A stretch of 45,452 nt of DNA from a virus, in IMG/VR virus record IMGVR_UViG_3300045935_000007, positions 1 through 45,452 of that record; one strand, given 5' to 3'. Under the pieces are notes generated by a model. It was not told the DNA's origin. It did not search any database and was given only the letters and a program-made list of their open reading frames with translations. A program made the translations under genes and the position numbers. Shown here one piece after another: positions 8,675 through 16,825 of the stretch (within the stretch, counting starts at the first letter, position 1; the number at the start of each line of letters is the position of its first letter).

Positions 8675-9171
8675 AAAAAGCCGCGAAGCGATGGGAACCT
8701 GTCCATAGAATACACTTCGCCAGTCTTATTAATATTCATTGATGGGGCTTGCGCATCAAATGCAGCCCCTTCGCGCGTCATTGCAAGGGTGACAATTTGC
8801 AAAACAACTGGACCAAAAAGAGGGGCGCTTAAATCATCAGAACGATATGTTCGATATGTGCAAACTGGATTGACATCAAATGTATTAGCAGCTTCAACTA
8901 AGTCTAATTCCGTGGGAATCAATTCTCCCAAATCACCGAGAGTAATTGAAATCTTTTGATCTAGATTGTCGCGAACGCCAGTGTCGCTAATTTTCAATGG
9001 ATAATACTCAAAAGTTTGTGTTACTCCAGTTTCTAACGTTGCAGTCAAACCCGCAACGTTATTTCGCACGATCCATTTCGTTGACGAAAACGACGGATGC
9101 GAAATTTCAATCGTCTCTAGTTGAACGATTGACGACGACGAATTTAAGAAATACTCGGCGTATGCTGACAT
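8671..9171 (-). CDS. DUF1833-family tail tip assembly protein
   Basis: The 166-residue protein matches the DUF1833 pattern: a small beta-rich protein with PL-I-SDTGVRDNLDQ-I-ITLGDLGELIP and a closing YSMDRFPSLRGFL. The family is encoded beside NlpC/P60 and TipJ genes in siphophages and is thought to occupy the lambda gpL-like position of the tail tip. The gene order here fits exactly. Confidence 0.85.
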   Translation of the reverse strand: MSAYAEYFLNSSSSIVQLETIEISHPSFSSTKWIVRNNVAGLTATLETGVTQTFEYYPLKISDTGVRDNLDQKISITLGDLGELIPTELDLVEAANTFDVNPVCTYRTYRSDDLSAPLFGPVVLQIVTLAMTREGAAFDAQAPSMNINKTGEVYSMDRFPSLRGFL

Positions 9172-9172
9172 T

Positions 9173-9400
9173 TTATTTCTTCATATCGCTATTAGAACGT
9201 CGATCATAGTGATATGCATTCTTGCAATGATCGGGCTCCCAAAAGAACAAAGTTTCAATAAATTTCTTAGTCCATTTGAAATTACCGCTATCTCTATTAA
9301 TTCGATAAGCGACGGACGAAAGCGTTTCACGATCATCACCGCCGATTAGCGCATTTACTCCACGATCAAATGCGATTAAAAAATTCAGGATGCGAGCCAT
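9173..9400 (-). CDS. Conserved small phage protein of unknown function
   Basis: This 75-residue protein has the pattern FDRGVNALIGGDDRETLSSVAYRI ... ETLFFWEPDHCKNAY. I recall the same pattern from small proteins next to tail-fibre genes in other phages of Proteobacteria, but I cannot assign a function. It overlaps the DUF4376 gene upstream by 16 nt and ends 1 nt before the DUF1833 gene. It is probably accessory to tail fibre or tip assembly, by position only. Confidence 0.75.
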   Translation of the reverse strand: MARILNFLIAFDRGVNALIGGDDRETLSSVAYRINRDSGNFKWTKKFIETLFFWEPDHCKNAYHYDRRSNSDMKK

Positions 9401-9939
9401 ACAATCGCCTTTACTTGTTCAATAGCTGTTGCCGAATTAACTTGCGAAATTAAACTGTCGTATGTATTGAAAGAACCTTGAACTAAAGAATCTAACGCAG
9501 TACCCACAGCAATCATATCCGATGCCGAAAGGCTTGCGGTAGAGTTGTCAGCCAAAATCCATGTTTTTGGAAAGGCTGTAGCTGCGGTTGTGCTATTGCT
9601 AGCTAGCGCAAATGCGCCAGAAATTCTAACTTGGGAAACGGCATTGCTATCGAATGTTTTACTATTCCAAGTGAATCCGCCATAAACAACAGCATCCCGT
9701 GCAGACTTCAGCAATTCTTTTTGACTTGCTTTTACGTCATCCAACGAACGATCATCGATTGCACCAGCGATAAGCGATTTAGTTGTTAAATCTACGTGCC
9801 AAGACCCGTCAAGCATCTTATCGATTTCAATCCAAGAACAATTGGTCGGAGTGCTCGCATCAATGTTTTCCGGAGAACTGTTTAAGCAATAGCGAACAGA
9901 ACCATTGGATTTCTTGTAAATTGCATAGAAATTTTTCAT
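9385..9939 (-). CDS. DUF4376-domain tail-fibre-associated protein
   Basis: The 184-residue protein has a variable N-terminal half. Its C-terminal half, from about residue 80, is DUF4376-like: VYGGFTWNSKTFDSNAVSQ, then a Trp-Ile-Leu-Ala-Asp-Asn segment, then a helical end. Such domains are found in proteins adjacent to tail fibres, where they may act as fibre chaperones or tip extensions. It overlaps the tail-fibre gene by 4 nt (ATGA) and lies directly downstream of it. Confidence 0.8.
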   Translation of the reverse strand: MKNFYAIYKKSNGSVRYCLNSSPENIDASTPTNCSWIEIDKMLDGSWHVDLTTKSLIAGAIDDRSLDDVKASQKELLKSARDAVVYGGFTWNSKTFDSNAVSQVRISGAFALASNSTTAATAFPKTWILADNSTASLSASDMIAVGTALDSLVQGSFNTYDSLISQVNSATAIEQVKAIVWLAS

Positions 9940-11669
9940 TTCTGATACTCCACCATCGATATATAACGTTGACCCGCGTATGTGGTAGCTGAAAATGTCA
10001 ACCCTAGTTTAAGATCGGGGGTTGTGCCGTTTGAGATTGCCGAAACACCTCTAATTGCAACATCGTAATATAAACTAACTGCTGTTCCTGGGGAACCTAA
10101 AGAATCGCTATCTAGAATAGTAATTGCTTTACCTGTTATGGGCACATTGTTTCCAGTGCCAGCCACGAGGTATCCGTATTCTCCAATCGCTTGACTGGAC
10201 CAGATTATTGTAGCAACACCGTTAACCACTCGACGCACAACGACGTCATATGTAATAGTTCCGCTCCAGCTTGTTGCCGTAGAACTATTGGTATAAAAAT
10301 TGCCACCGAATCCAACGACATTTATTTGACGAGAGCCGTAACAATATGTGGTGTAACTACTTGTCTGACAAAAAGAATTGTATATTGTTGAATTTGTGCT
10401 TGGAGTAATGTAAGCAAATTCAACATATTCATTAGTACCGCCCGGATAAGCAGTGCTATAAACTTGACAAATAGCACCGCCGTTAATGGATTTTGTAGTA
10501 ATCGAATCCGTTTCGATTTTATTTCCGTGCAACGTTGCGATGTATGCGGTATCGATGTAAACGCCAGCACTAACGGTAATGCCGTTAATGACCGTGTTTG
10601 TCGTTTGAACAATAAACGGAATCGATGTGCTCAATCCATCCGAACTAGGCGCAGCAATCGCAAATCTGTCAGCACGAACAATAAATTCGCTGCTCGGTGT
10701 TCCATTTCCAGCGGTGCTGTATAAGCCAAATCCGCTAACGTAGCCATCGACATCAACTTTTACGTAATACTGCGCTTCAAGCTGCCCGTTCAAAGTCGCT
10801 TGCGTTCCTGCGAACGTTGACAATGAACTATTTACACCGTTTATTGCAGTTGTTAATGTTGTGGCCGAAGATGCAATTGCACCATCAATGGTCGATGTTG
10901 AATAGGTGTAACTGTTTACATAAGATTCAGCAGAAACAACAGCGGCATTAGCTGCACCGTTTGCATAAGATTGATATGCTGTTGTTAAAGTTGACGATAG
11001 GCTGGACAACGCGCCGTCAGTGGCAGTTTTGCTATATGCGTATGTTTGAACATACGATTCAGCATTGCTCAATACTGTAGAACCTACACCATTCGCATAC
11101 GTTTGATAATTAGTCGTAAGCGTTGATGCCGAAGCAGCAACGGCACTATCGATAGCCGATTTAGAGTAAGTGTAATTATTTGCGCTTGCTAGCGTAGCTG
11201 AATCGGCAGATTGGTAGGCGGTCGTTAAATCAGTTCCCGCTTGAGCAATTGCGTTGTCAACTGTGACTTTGTTATATGCGTAATTGCCAACATAAGTTGA
11301 GGCGTAGGTTTGGGCGGTGCTTAAAGTATTCGTATCGCCAGTTTCACGCGCTGTTACTTCATCGCTAAGTGCACTCACTCTAGCGTCAGTTTCAGCCTTA
11401 ACACGAGCGGCAACGGAACCGGCAGTGGTCGAAGCTGCATCGATCAAGTCAATGCGAGAGCCTAATTCGCTGTATAACTGCGACTCTGTAATTTGACCAG
11501 TCAACAAAGTCAACAGTTGGTCAACTGTTGTTCCAGTTGCAGCCAATGCCGCAATCTGCGCAACTGTCAATGTAACAGTAGCACCATTTTGATCGACGGG
11601 GATAATTTCCGTACCTGTCGGGGTGCTACCTGTGGGCAACTGACTAATCTTGTAAGCTTCGAGTGTCAT
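9936..11669 (-). CDS. Tail fibre with coiled repeats and DUF1983-like J C-terminal segment
   Basis: The 577-residue protein starts with a short attachment-like region (KISQLPTG, residues 7-14) typical of phage fibre N-termini. Four internal repeats follow, beginning at residues 130, 167, 210 and 254, each starting Y[AT]YSK or similar and containing TLTTAYQ. These should form an elongated trimeric shaft. Residues ~300-345 match the J-protein DUF1983 segment (VDGYVSGFGLYS ... EFIVRADRFAIA). The C-terminal 180 residues are Gly/Ser/Tyr-rich and may bind the receptor. A J-type C-terminal segment as a separate gene from TipJ (5766-8327) suggests a split tip protein. Confidence 0.85.
   Translation of the reverse strand: MTLEAYKISQLPTGSTPTGTEIIPVDQNGATVTLTVAQIAALAATGTTVDQLLTLLTGQITESQLYSELGSRIDLIDAASTTAGSVAARVKAETDARVSALSDEVTARETGDTNTLSTAQTYASTYVGNYAYNKVTVDNAIAQAGTDLTTAYQSADSATLASANNYTYSKSAIDSAVAASASTLTTNYQTYANGVGSTVLSNAESYVQTYAYSKTATDGALSSLSSTLTTAYQSYANGAANAAVVSAESYVNSYTYSTSTIDGAIASSATTLTTAINGVNSSLSTFAGTQATLNGQLEAQYYVKVDVDGYVSGFGLYSTAGNGTPSSEFIVRADRFAIAAPSSDGLSTSIPFIVQTTNTVINGITVSAGVYIDTAYIATLHGNKIETDSITTKSINGGAICQVYSTAYPGGTNEYVEFAYITPSTNSTIYNSFCQTSSYTTYCYGSRQINVVGFGGNFYTNSSTATSWSGTITYDVVVRRVVNGVATIIWSSQAIGEYGYLVAGTGNNVPITGKAITILDSDSLGSPGTAVSLYYDVAIRGVSAISNGTTPDLKLGLTFSATTYAGQRYISMVEYQK
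10830..11282 (-). repeat. Protein-level tandem repeats in the tail fibre shaft
   Basis: Four degenerate repeats of 37-44 codons encode Y[AT]Y[SN]K-x4-D-A-x-LTT[AN]YQ-x-ANG-ESY units. They are diverged at DNA level, so they are not an assembly artefact. They likely form a triple-helical or beta-helical shaft and could set fibre length through unit gain or loss. Confidence 0.8.
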
Positions 11670-12164
11670 TTAATATTCCCCGTTAATCGTGCCACCGTTT
11701 TCGGTAAGCAAGATAGAACCGTCTTCCAAAAGAATCGTGTAGTTCGAAATCGAACTGTAAATATCGGACGCATAATTTTCTAAGAAATCAAGGTCCGTTT
11801 GTGTATACGAAAGTCTTTCAAGTTCTAAAGTAGCTGATAGAACAAATTGCAAACCACTTTGCGATTTAAGTTTAAGCGAACCTGACTTGAATTTTGTAAA
11901 ATACATGCGTGGCGCTTCGAAGTCCAAATACAGCGGGCAGTAAAATCCAATCGCGCCTTCGGCAGCTACATTGCGATAAAACATTCGCATGTATTTATAC
12001 GCGTTAGCGTCACAAGTCCATTGGCAATCAACATATGACGAAGCATTTAAAATATCTCGCCGGCTGCGAGACATACCGCCATCTAATTGTGTAGCTACGA
12101 CAGTTTCATTGTCGTACGTCGTATAACCAGACTGATCCGGCGCTCTAAGCAGAACTGTTGTCAT
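11670..12164 (-). CDS. Minor tail protein, unknown family
   Basis: The 164-residue protein lies between the tape measure gene and the fibre gene with no gap on either side. This is the place where lambda-like phages encode the M-type minor tail protein that caps the tube. It is beta-rich with many aromatic residues (RMFYRNVAAEGAIGFYCPLYL). The C-terminus, ILLEDGSILLTENGG, resembles small surface repeat segments seen in other phage tail proteins. The assignment is by position; no motif decides it. Confidence 0.7.
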   Translation of the reverse strand: MTTVLLRAPDQSGYTTYDNETVVATQLDGGMSRSRRDILNASSYVDCQWTCDANAYKYMRMFYRNVAAEGAIGFYCPLYLDFEAPRMYFTKFKSGSLKLKSQSGLQFVLSATLELERLSYTQTDLDFLENYASDIYSSISNYTILLEDGSILLTENGGTINGEY

Positions 12165-15100
12165 TTAACGCGCTCGTCTTGTGGATGTGTTGCGATTTAA
12201 ACTCTGCGAAATTTTGCTATTTGCATCGGAAATATGCGATGACACTAAATCAGGAACTTGCGTTTGAACTGCCTTCGCAGATTCTTGCTTAGCAATAATT
12301 CGCACTTCATCTGCACTAATTTGTTCAACGGAAACATTGGCGGATGTGTAATTATGGACATTCACCTTCATTTGCGTTCCGCCGGAACTAGATGACTTAG
12401 ACGAGCTACCCACAGTGGACCCCGAATTCATCGCCTCCAGTGTGGCACGGTTCTTTGCGGTCGCAGCGGCATTAACTACGAATTCTTGACCGTGCACAAC
12501 GCCTGCAACTTGCGACGTTCCACCGTCGCCAGTATAGCCGCCAGATTCAAAGCCAAAAATTGCTTTAGCTCCAAGCACCGCAGCAATGCCAATCGCAGCG
12601 GCTTCTCCGAACGATCCGATAGACGAGAAGATCGCAGCAGGGGTCCAGGCTGTCGCCGTGGTCGCAGCAGCAGCTACACTAGCTGCTGTTTGCGTAGCTG
12701 TGCCTGTGACACTTGCGGCTGTCGTTGCGGCAATTACGGCAGTTTGTGTGGCACCTACGGTTGTCGCACTAGTTATGCCAAGTGCTTGATTAATCAAATA
12801 CTGACTGCCCATTTTAACAAGCGATGAGATGATAGACGAAAGCCCTTGTTTTGCAACATCCTGCAAACCTTCCTTTAACGATTTAGCACCGACAATTGCT
12901 TGTCCAATGCTATTAGCAAAACCGTCTTGAATGCCAGTAAAGAAAGTATCGAAAGCCTGCGTGGCCCCATCCAATCCGTTCGTATATCCCTTTGTCAAAC
13001 TTCCAGTCAATGAGCCTAAAACATCTTGCGAAGTTCCATTGCCTTGCGCAAGATTATTATTAGCTTTAGCTGTATTGTTATCACGCGTGCCGTTTGCATA
13101 TTGCTGCTGGTTAATAGTTCCATCGGCATATGCTTTATTTAAAGCCTCTTGTTTTACAGTTAATTCTTCTGTTTGACCCTTAGTTTCATTGTAAAGCGAA
13201 TTCAACGCCGACTGGATTTGAGCTTCGGACTGTTGAACTATTAATCGTTGCTGCAAGGCTCGACCATCGGCAGTAAGCGCGCCCGTTGAATCAGTTAGGT
13301 TATTTACACCCTCAGCAGTGCGCTTATTTGCTTCGGCTGTAATCTGCGCAGCAATTGTCGCTTGCGGTCCGTATAGCTTCAGCGCCGCATCTTGCTCGTC
13401 AAGCGACTTATTGTATTGGCGCAGCGGATCAATCGCATTTTCGTATGCTTCTTTACCTGCGTTCAATGTCTTATTAAATGTGGCAGTTGTGATATCACCG
13501 TTAGCAATTAAATCAAATGCTGCATTTTGTAAAGCCGTATAGGTTTGCAGCGGCCCAATTTGTGATTGGTAAATGGATTCTTCAGAATTGCTTTGCCGCT
13601 TGTTAGCTGACGAATCTAAAGAGTTTTGGCGGATAGTTTTAGTTTCACCGGGTGAAAGATTTCGCTTGCCTTCACCTGTCAACTTCGCGTTTTCCTGATC
13701 GATCTTTAATTGTGCTTCGCGTTGATCGCCAACAAGACCAAGCAGCTTAGACTCGCTTGTCAATTGTTGATTAAGTTTTGCAATATCCTCAGCACGCTTT
13801 TGCTCAGAATTATTTGTCTTTATATCTTGTTTGCTTGTGTACTGACGACGGATTGCGTCTTCAATTTTCGAAGAATTCTTCTGATTGGATAAGCCAATAG
13901 TATCGTTTGGATTGGCAGCAAGCAAATCGGCAGTTGTCTTACGAAACTCTTTAATCTTGATGTCGGCAAGATCAGTGTTCGTAATCATTCGCGCAAAGTT
14001 TTGCGCTGTCGTCAATGCAGCTTTACCTAAAGCTTGCGTTTGCACAGCAGCGGCTTGATTTGCGGCACCAATTTCTTTCAAATGCTCGGCTTGGCGCAAA
14101 TCGTCTTGCTGCGATTTTAACGATTGAATCTGATCGTCTCTATTTGTTCCAACGGCAGTAGGCATACGCCCGAAACCGCTAGTATTAAGTTGCAGCGATT
14201 CAATCTGCGATTGCAAAGCGGCAATCTTTCCCCCTGTTGTCTGGGGATTAACGGCTTCCTGAAATGCGGCTTTGTATCGGCTTAATGCCGCAGTCAACTC
14301 GTCCCATGCCGAAGTGGTCGCAGAAACGTTATCCGGTGCTTGCTTCCCAAGATAATCGTAAAGGTCTTGCGATAAAGCCTTAGTTGCACCAGCTTTATCG
14401 CCTGCTTCTTCCAGCAACTTGATATTTTCAAGCTGCGCGACGGTAAGGAAATTCAACGACTTATCAAGTTCCTGTGCAGTCTTTGTGGGTTCTTCACCAG
14501 CTTTGGCAAACACCTTAACAATATCGTCCGCAGATTGACCGCTCAATTTCGATAATTGTTGCGCACTAGTTGCGAACTGTTGAACCTGTTGCTTTTGAAT
14601 TGTTCCGGTGCTTGCCAGTGCAGTGACAATTTCGCGGGAGCTACCCACAGTGCTCTTGCTCTGCGTCGCTACGGCATCGGACATCGCATACAGTTCGTCA
14701 GTCGTTGCACCGATGAAATTGTTTGTGCTTTGCAGCGCACGCGAAAGCGTTTGCGTTTCGTTTGCCGAAGAAACAACTAAGGCAACATAGCCCGTAAGCG
14801 CAGCGCCAACTGCAATAACACTTAAACCAAGAGCGCTAAACAATACACTCGCTGCTCCGGTTTGTTCGGCCAAGACGAGCATTGAGCCGGCAAAACGCTT
14901 GTAATTGCCTTGCGACAATTCATGTGCAAGCACAAGCAATTCACGCTTGCTGGCTGCGGTTGCAAAACTAAATTCGTGTGTTCCAGCAGTTGCAGCGGCA
15001 AGTTCAACAGCCGCTTTCTTTGCCGCTGCCTCTTCAGCCTTGAATGCTTCAGCAAACACCGATGCGGATGCCGCAGCACTGTTTGTAGTAGTGCTACTTA

Positions 15101-15545
15101 CACCAAGCAATTTATTAAAATCTTGCTGCGCCGCACTTGCAGCCTCTGCGCTGCGCTGCTTTTGAATTGAGTTATAAACCTTAGTGTGGGAATCGGCTAG
15201 CTTTTGATTTGCAGCCGCCGATTTGTTTGCCTGATCCGTTGCCTTTTGCTGAGCCGATTCAAGTTGCACAGTAGCTTTTTGTGCATTTGTTTCAGCAATG
15301 ATAGCCTGATTCAACGCCTTTTCTTGCTGCAAATAGGCGTTTTGATTCTTTAGAATTTGATCGTTTAGCGTTGAATACGCTTTCGCCAATTGAACAAAAG
15401 GCTGCGAATCAATTTGACTCAGCATCTTTTGCAGGCGTTGAACTGCGGCGTAGCCCTTATCTGCGCTGTCGGCAATCCCATCCAGTTTGGTTTGAATTGA
15501 CGGGGCAATTCCGTCAGTAATTTCTACGTCAATTCTATTAACCAT
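12165..15545 (-). CDS. Tail length tape measure protein
   Basis: This is the largest protein of the genome, 1126 residues. Its helical N-terminus is rich in Ala, Gln and Lys (coiled coil to about residue 180). The prophage-tail-length signature follows around residues 200-400 (TAASKRELLVLAHELSQGNY; SSREIVTALASTG). A hydrophobic segment lies near residues 230-260 and another near the end. The C-terminal GGYTGDGG ... VVHGQEFVVNAAAT block is typical of these proteins. It sets tail length and is ejected during infection. At about 0.15 nm per residue the tail would be roughly 165-170 nm, by the usual rule. It overlaps the upstream gene by 8 nt. Confidence 0.93.
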   Translation of the reverse strand: MVNRIDVEITDGIAPSIQTKLDGIADSADKGYAAVQRLQKMLSQIDSQPFVQLAKAYSTLNDQILKNQNAYLQQEKALNQAIIAETNAQKATVQLESAQQKATDQANKSAAANQKLADSHTKVYNSIQKQRSAEAASAAQQDFNKLLGVSSTTTNSAAASASVFAEAFKAEEAAAKKAAVELAAATAGTHEFSFATAASKRELLVLAHELSQGNYKRFAGSMLVLAEQTGAASVLFSALGLSVIAVGAALTGYVALVVSSANETQTLSRALQSTNNFIGATTDELYAMSDAVATQSKSTVGSSREIVTALASTGTIQKQQVQQFATSAQQLSKLSGQSADDIVKVFAKAGEEPTKTAQELDKSLNFLTVAQLENIKLLEEAGDKAGATKALSQDLYDYLGKQAPDNVSATTSAWDELTAALSRYKAAFQEAVNPQTTGGKIAALQSQIESLQLNTSGFGRMPTAVGTNRDDQIQSLKSQQDDLRQAEHLKEIGAANQAAAVQTQALGKAALTTAQNFARMITNTDLADIKIKEFRKTTADLLAANPNDTIGLSNQKNSSKIEDAIRRQYTSKQDIKTNNSEQKRAEDIAKLNQQLTSESKLLGLVGDQREAQLKIDQENAKLTGEGKRNLSPGETKTIRQNSLDSSANKRQSNSEESIYQSQIGPLQTYTALQNAAFDLIANGDITTATFNKTLNAGKEAYENAIDPLRQYNKSLDEQDAALKLYGPQATIAAQITAEANKRTAEGVNNLTDSTGALTADGRALQQRLIVQQSEAQIQSALNSLYNETKGQTEELTVKQEALNKAYADGTINQQQYANGTRDNNTAKANNNLAQGNGTSQDVLGSLTGSLTKGYTNGLDGATQAFDTFFTGIQDGFANSIGQAIVGAKSLKEGLQDVAKQGLSSIISSLVKMGSQYLINQALGITSATTVGATQTAVIAATTAASVTGTATQTAASVAAAATTATAWTPAAIFSSIGSFGEAAAIGIAAVLGAKAIFGFESGGYTGDGGTSQVAGVVHGQEFVVNAAATAKNRATLEAMNSGSTVGSSSKSSSSGGTQMKVNVHNYTSANVSVEQISADEVRIIAKQESAKAVQTQVPDLVSSHISDANSKISQSLNRNTSTRRAR

Positions 15546-15981
15546 TTTTCAACTTTATGTTTACGCGTTCGAACATTTTCCGACCAATGAGAACTGCGCG
15601 TTCTACGAATCCAGCCGGTGCTTGTGTTGAACTGCCTTTGTTTAGCAAGTCGATATACGGCAACACATTCGAAATCCAAACGATGTCGCCGGGTTTCTTT
15701 GTCGCCAATGCTAGGCGCGCGGCTTCAATTGTAGCCTGCGCGCTTTCGGTTTGGGTGCTTCCTTGCTTGCCTGGATTAAACGCATTGATTGCCAATGCTG
15801 GACGCTGATTGATACCGATTCGCCAGTTAGAAAGCGCCTTCGAAGTATCAACAGGGGTAACGGTTGCAAGGTCCGTTACTATAGCAATAGCTGCTTCTTT
15901 TGAAGCATCGCTAACAGCCTTGGAAAGCTGCGGAGAAATGGCCCGTAACTCTGTTGCAAGATCGCTAAGATTACCGGCCAT
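15538..15981 (-). CDS. HK97 gp10-like neck/tail completion protein
   Basis: The 147-residue protein has the gp10-like pattern: helical N-terminus, TPVDTSKALSNWRIGIN, then IVWISNVLPYIDLLNKGSSTQAPAGFVERAV. HK97 gp10-like proteins are normally encoded between connector and tail tube genes. Here the gene sits between the tail chaperones and the tape measure. It overlaps the tape measure start by 8 nt. The family is recognised by pattern; the unusual order is noted as an oddity. Confidence 0.75.
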   Translation of the reverse strand: MAGNLSDLATELRAISPQLSKAVSDASKEAAIAIVTDLATVTPVDTSKALSNWRIGINQRPALAINAFNPGKQGSTQTESAQATIEAARLALATKKPGDIVWISNVLPYIDLLNKGSSTQAPAGFVERAVLIGRKMFERVNIKLKNG

Positions 15982-15993
15982 TTGTTCGCACCT

Positions 15994-16326
15994 CTATTTG
16001 GATTTTCGATTTTGATATTTAACGTATTCAATATCCATTCGTTTTACTAAATGAATGAATTCTTGCGTCGTTTCATCGTCTATTCCGTATAACCGACAAT
16101 AAGTCAGCATTGCCGTCATTGGGATGTTACCCACAGAACCAAAGCCCTGATGTCTTTCAGAATCCAAATCAAAGAATCCGCAAAAGAACAGATTTAGTCG
16201 ATCTTCCAGAAGCGGGGCGTTTACAATTGAATCTGGAATTGGACGATTGAACTGCAACGCCTGTCTAATATAGCCTTGCTCTTTACTGGATGGCATTTCC
16301 AGCGAATATAGCAAGGCTTCAATTAG
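15994..16326 (-). CDS. Tail assembly chaperone, T-like frame expressed by -1 frameshift
   Basis: This frame has no good start of its own; its only early in-frame candidates are a TTG at 16314 and a later internal ATG. It is open back to the slippery heptamer at 16326-16332 in the -1 frame relative to the upstream chaperone gene. Frameshifting would make a G-GT-type fusion of about 259 residues, as in phage lambda, where the fusion recruits the tail tube and the free G protein coats the tape measure. The 110-residue extension ends VKRMDIEYVKYQNRKSK, just before the gp10-like gene. Confidence 0.85.
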   Translation of the reverse strand, partial: LIEALLYSLEMPSSKEQGYIRQALQFNRPIPDSIVNAPLLEDRLNLFFCGFFDLDSERHQGFGSVGNIPMTAMLTYCRLYGIDDETTQEFIHLVKRMDIEYVKYQNRKSK

Positions 16327-16772
16327 TTTTTTGCGTCGGCTTCCAATGCTTCGGCAAGGTAGTTAGAAAGATCGGCCGACTTTTCCGACAGTTCGAAATA
16401 CAGTTCGGGAAGACGTTCAAACAGCGTTTCGGCATTGGTTTCATTGTAATCGGCAAAACCATCTGATTCGCTGTTTCCGCTAACGTCAGACTTCAGGATA
16501 TTTTCCCAAGAAATCAATGCACCTTCAATGAAGATTTGGCGTTGCAACTTAGCAAAGGTTGCTGTAGGGATTGCACCCTTTGCAGCGAGCGTCTTGTAAG
16601 GCCCCATGATGCGCGCAGCGGCAGCAAGATACTTCGGATTGGCGCGCGACGAACGCGAAATGACAAACGTCGGAATCGAACCGTCATCATTAGGTGCCAT
16701 TTTGATACGAATACCGTTTTGTTCTTTAACGGAATCGGTTTGATAGGAACGGGAAAGGGACATTTCAAGCAC
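16323..16772 (-). CDS. Tail assembly chaperone, G-like
   Basis: This 149-residue acidic, helical protein is encoded between tail tube and tape measure, the canonical G position. The ATG is preceded by a purine-rich region but also by a terminator hairpin, so its expression is lower than that of the tail tube. The last sense codons GCA AAA AAC before the TAA form a perfect A-AAA-AAC slippery heptamer. Most ribosomes would stop here and give the short form; a fraction would shift -1 to make the G-GT fusion. Confidence 0.88.
   Translation of the reverse strand: MLEMSLSRSYQTDSVKEQNGIRIKMAPNDDGSIPTFVISRSSRANPKYLAAAARIMGPYKTLAAKGAIPTATFAKLQRQIFIEGALISWENILKSDVSGNSESDGFADYNETNAETLFERLPELYFELSEKSADLSNYLAEALEADAKN
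16326..16332 (-). other. Programmed -1 ribosomal frameshift site (A AAA AAC)
   Basis: On the minus strand the sequence AAAAAAC is read as AAA AAC in the zero frame, directly followed by TAA. A tandem -1 slip gives AAA AAA and continues CTA ATT GAA GCC in the frame of the downstream chaperone. The heptamer fits the X XXY YYZ rule, lies at the exact end of the G-like gene, and the downstream frame is open through it. Confidence 0.88.
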
Positions 16773-16779
16773 TCCAATA

Positions 16780-16800
16780 AAATAGGCCCCGAAGGGCCGT
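16780..16800 (-). terminator. Intra-operon terminator after the tail tube gene
   Basis: Read on the minus strand, GGCCC-TTCG-GGGCC is followed by TATTTTATT. It lies between the tail tube stop and the chaperone start, so it may reduce expression of downstream assembly genes relative to the tail tube, which is needed in hundreds of copies. Confidence 0.75.
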
Positions 16801-16825
16801 TGAGGGGATTCGGTAAGCCCGTAGC

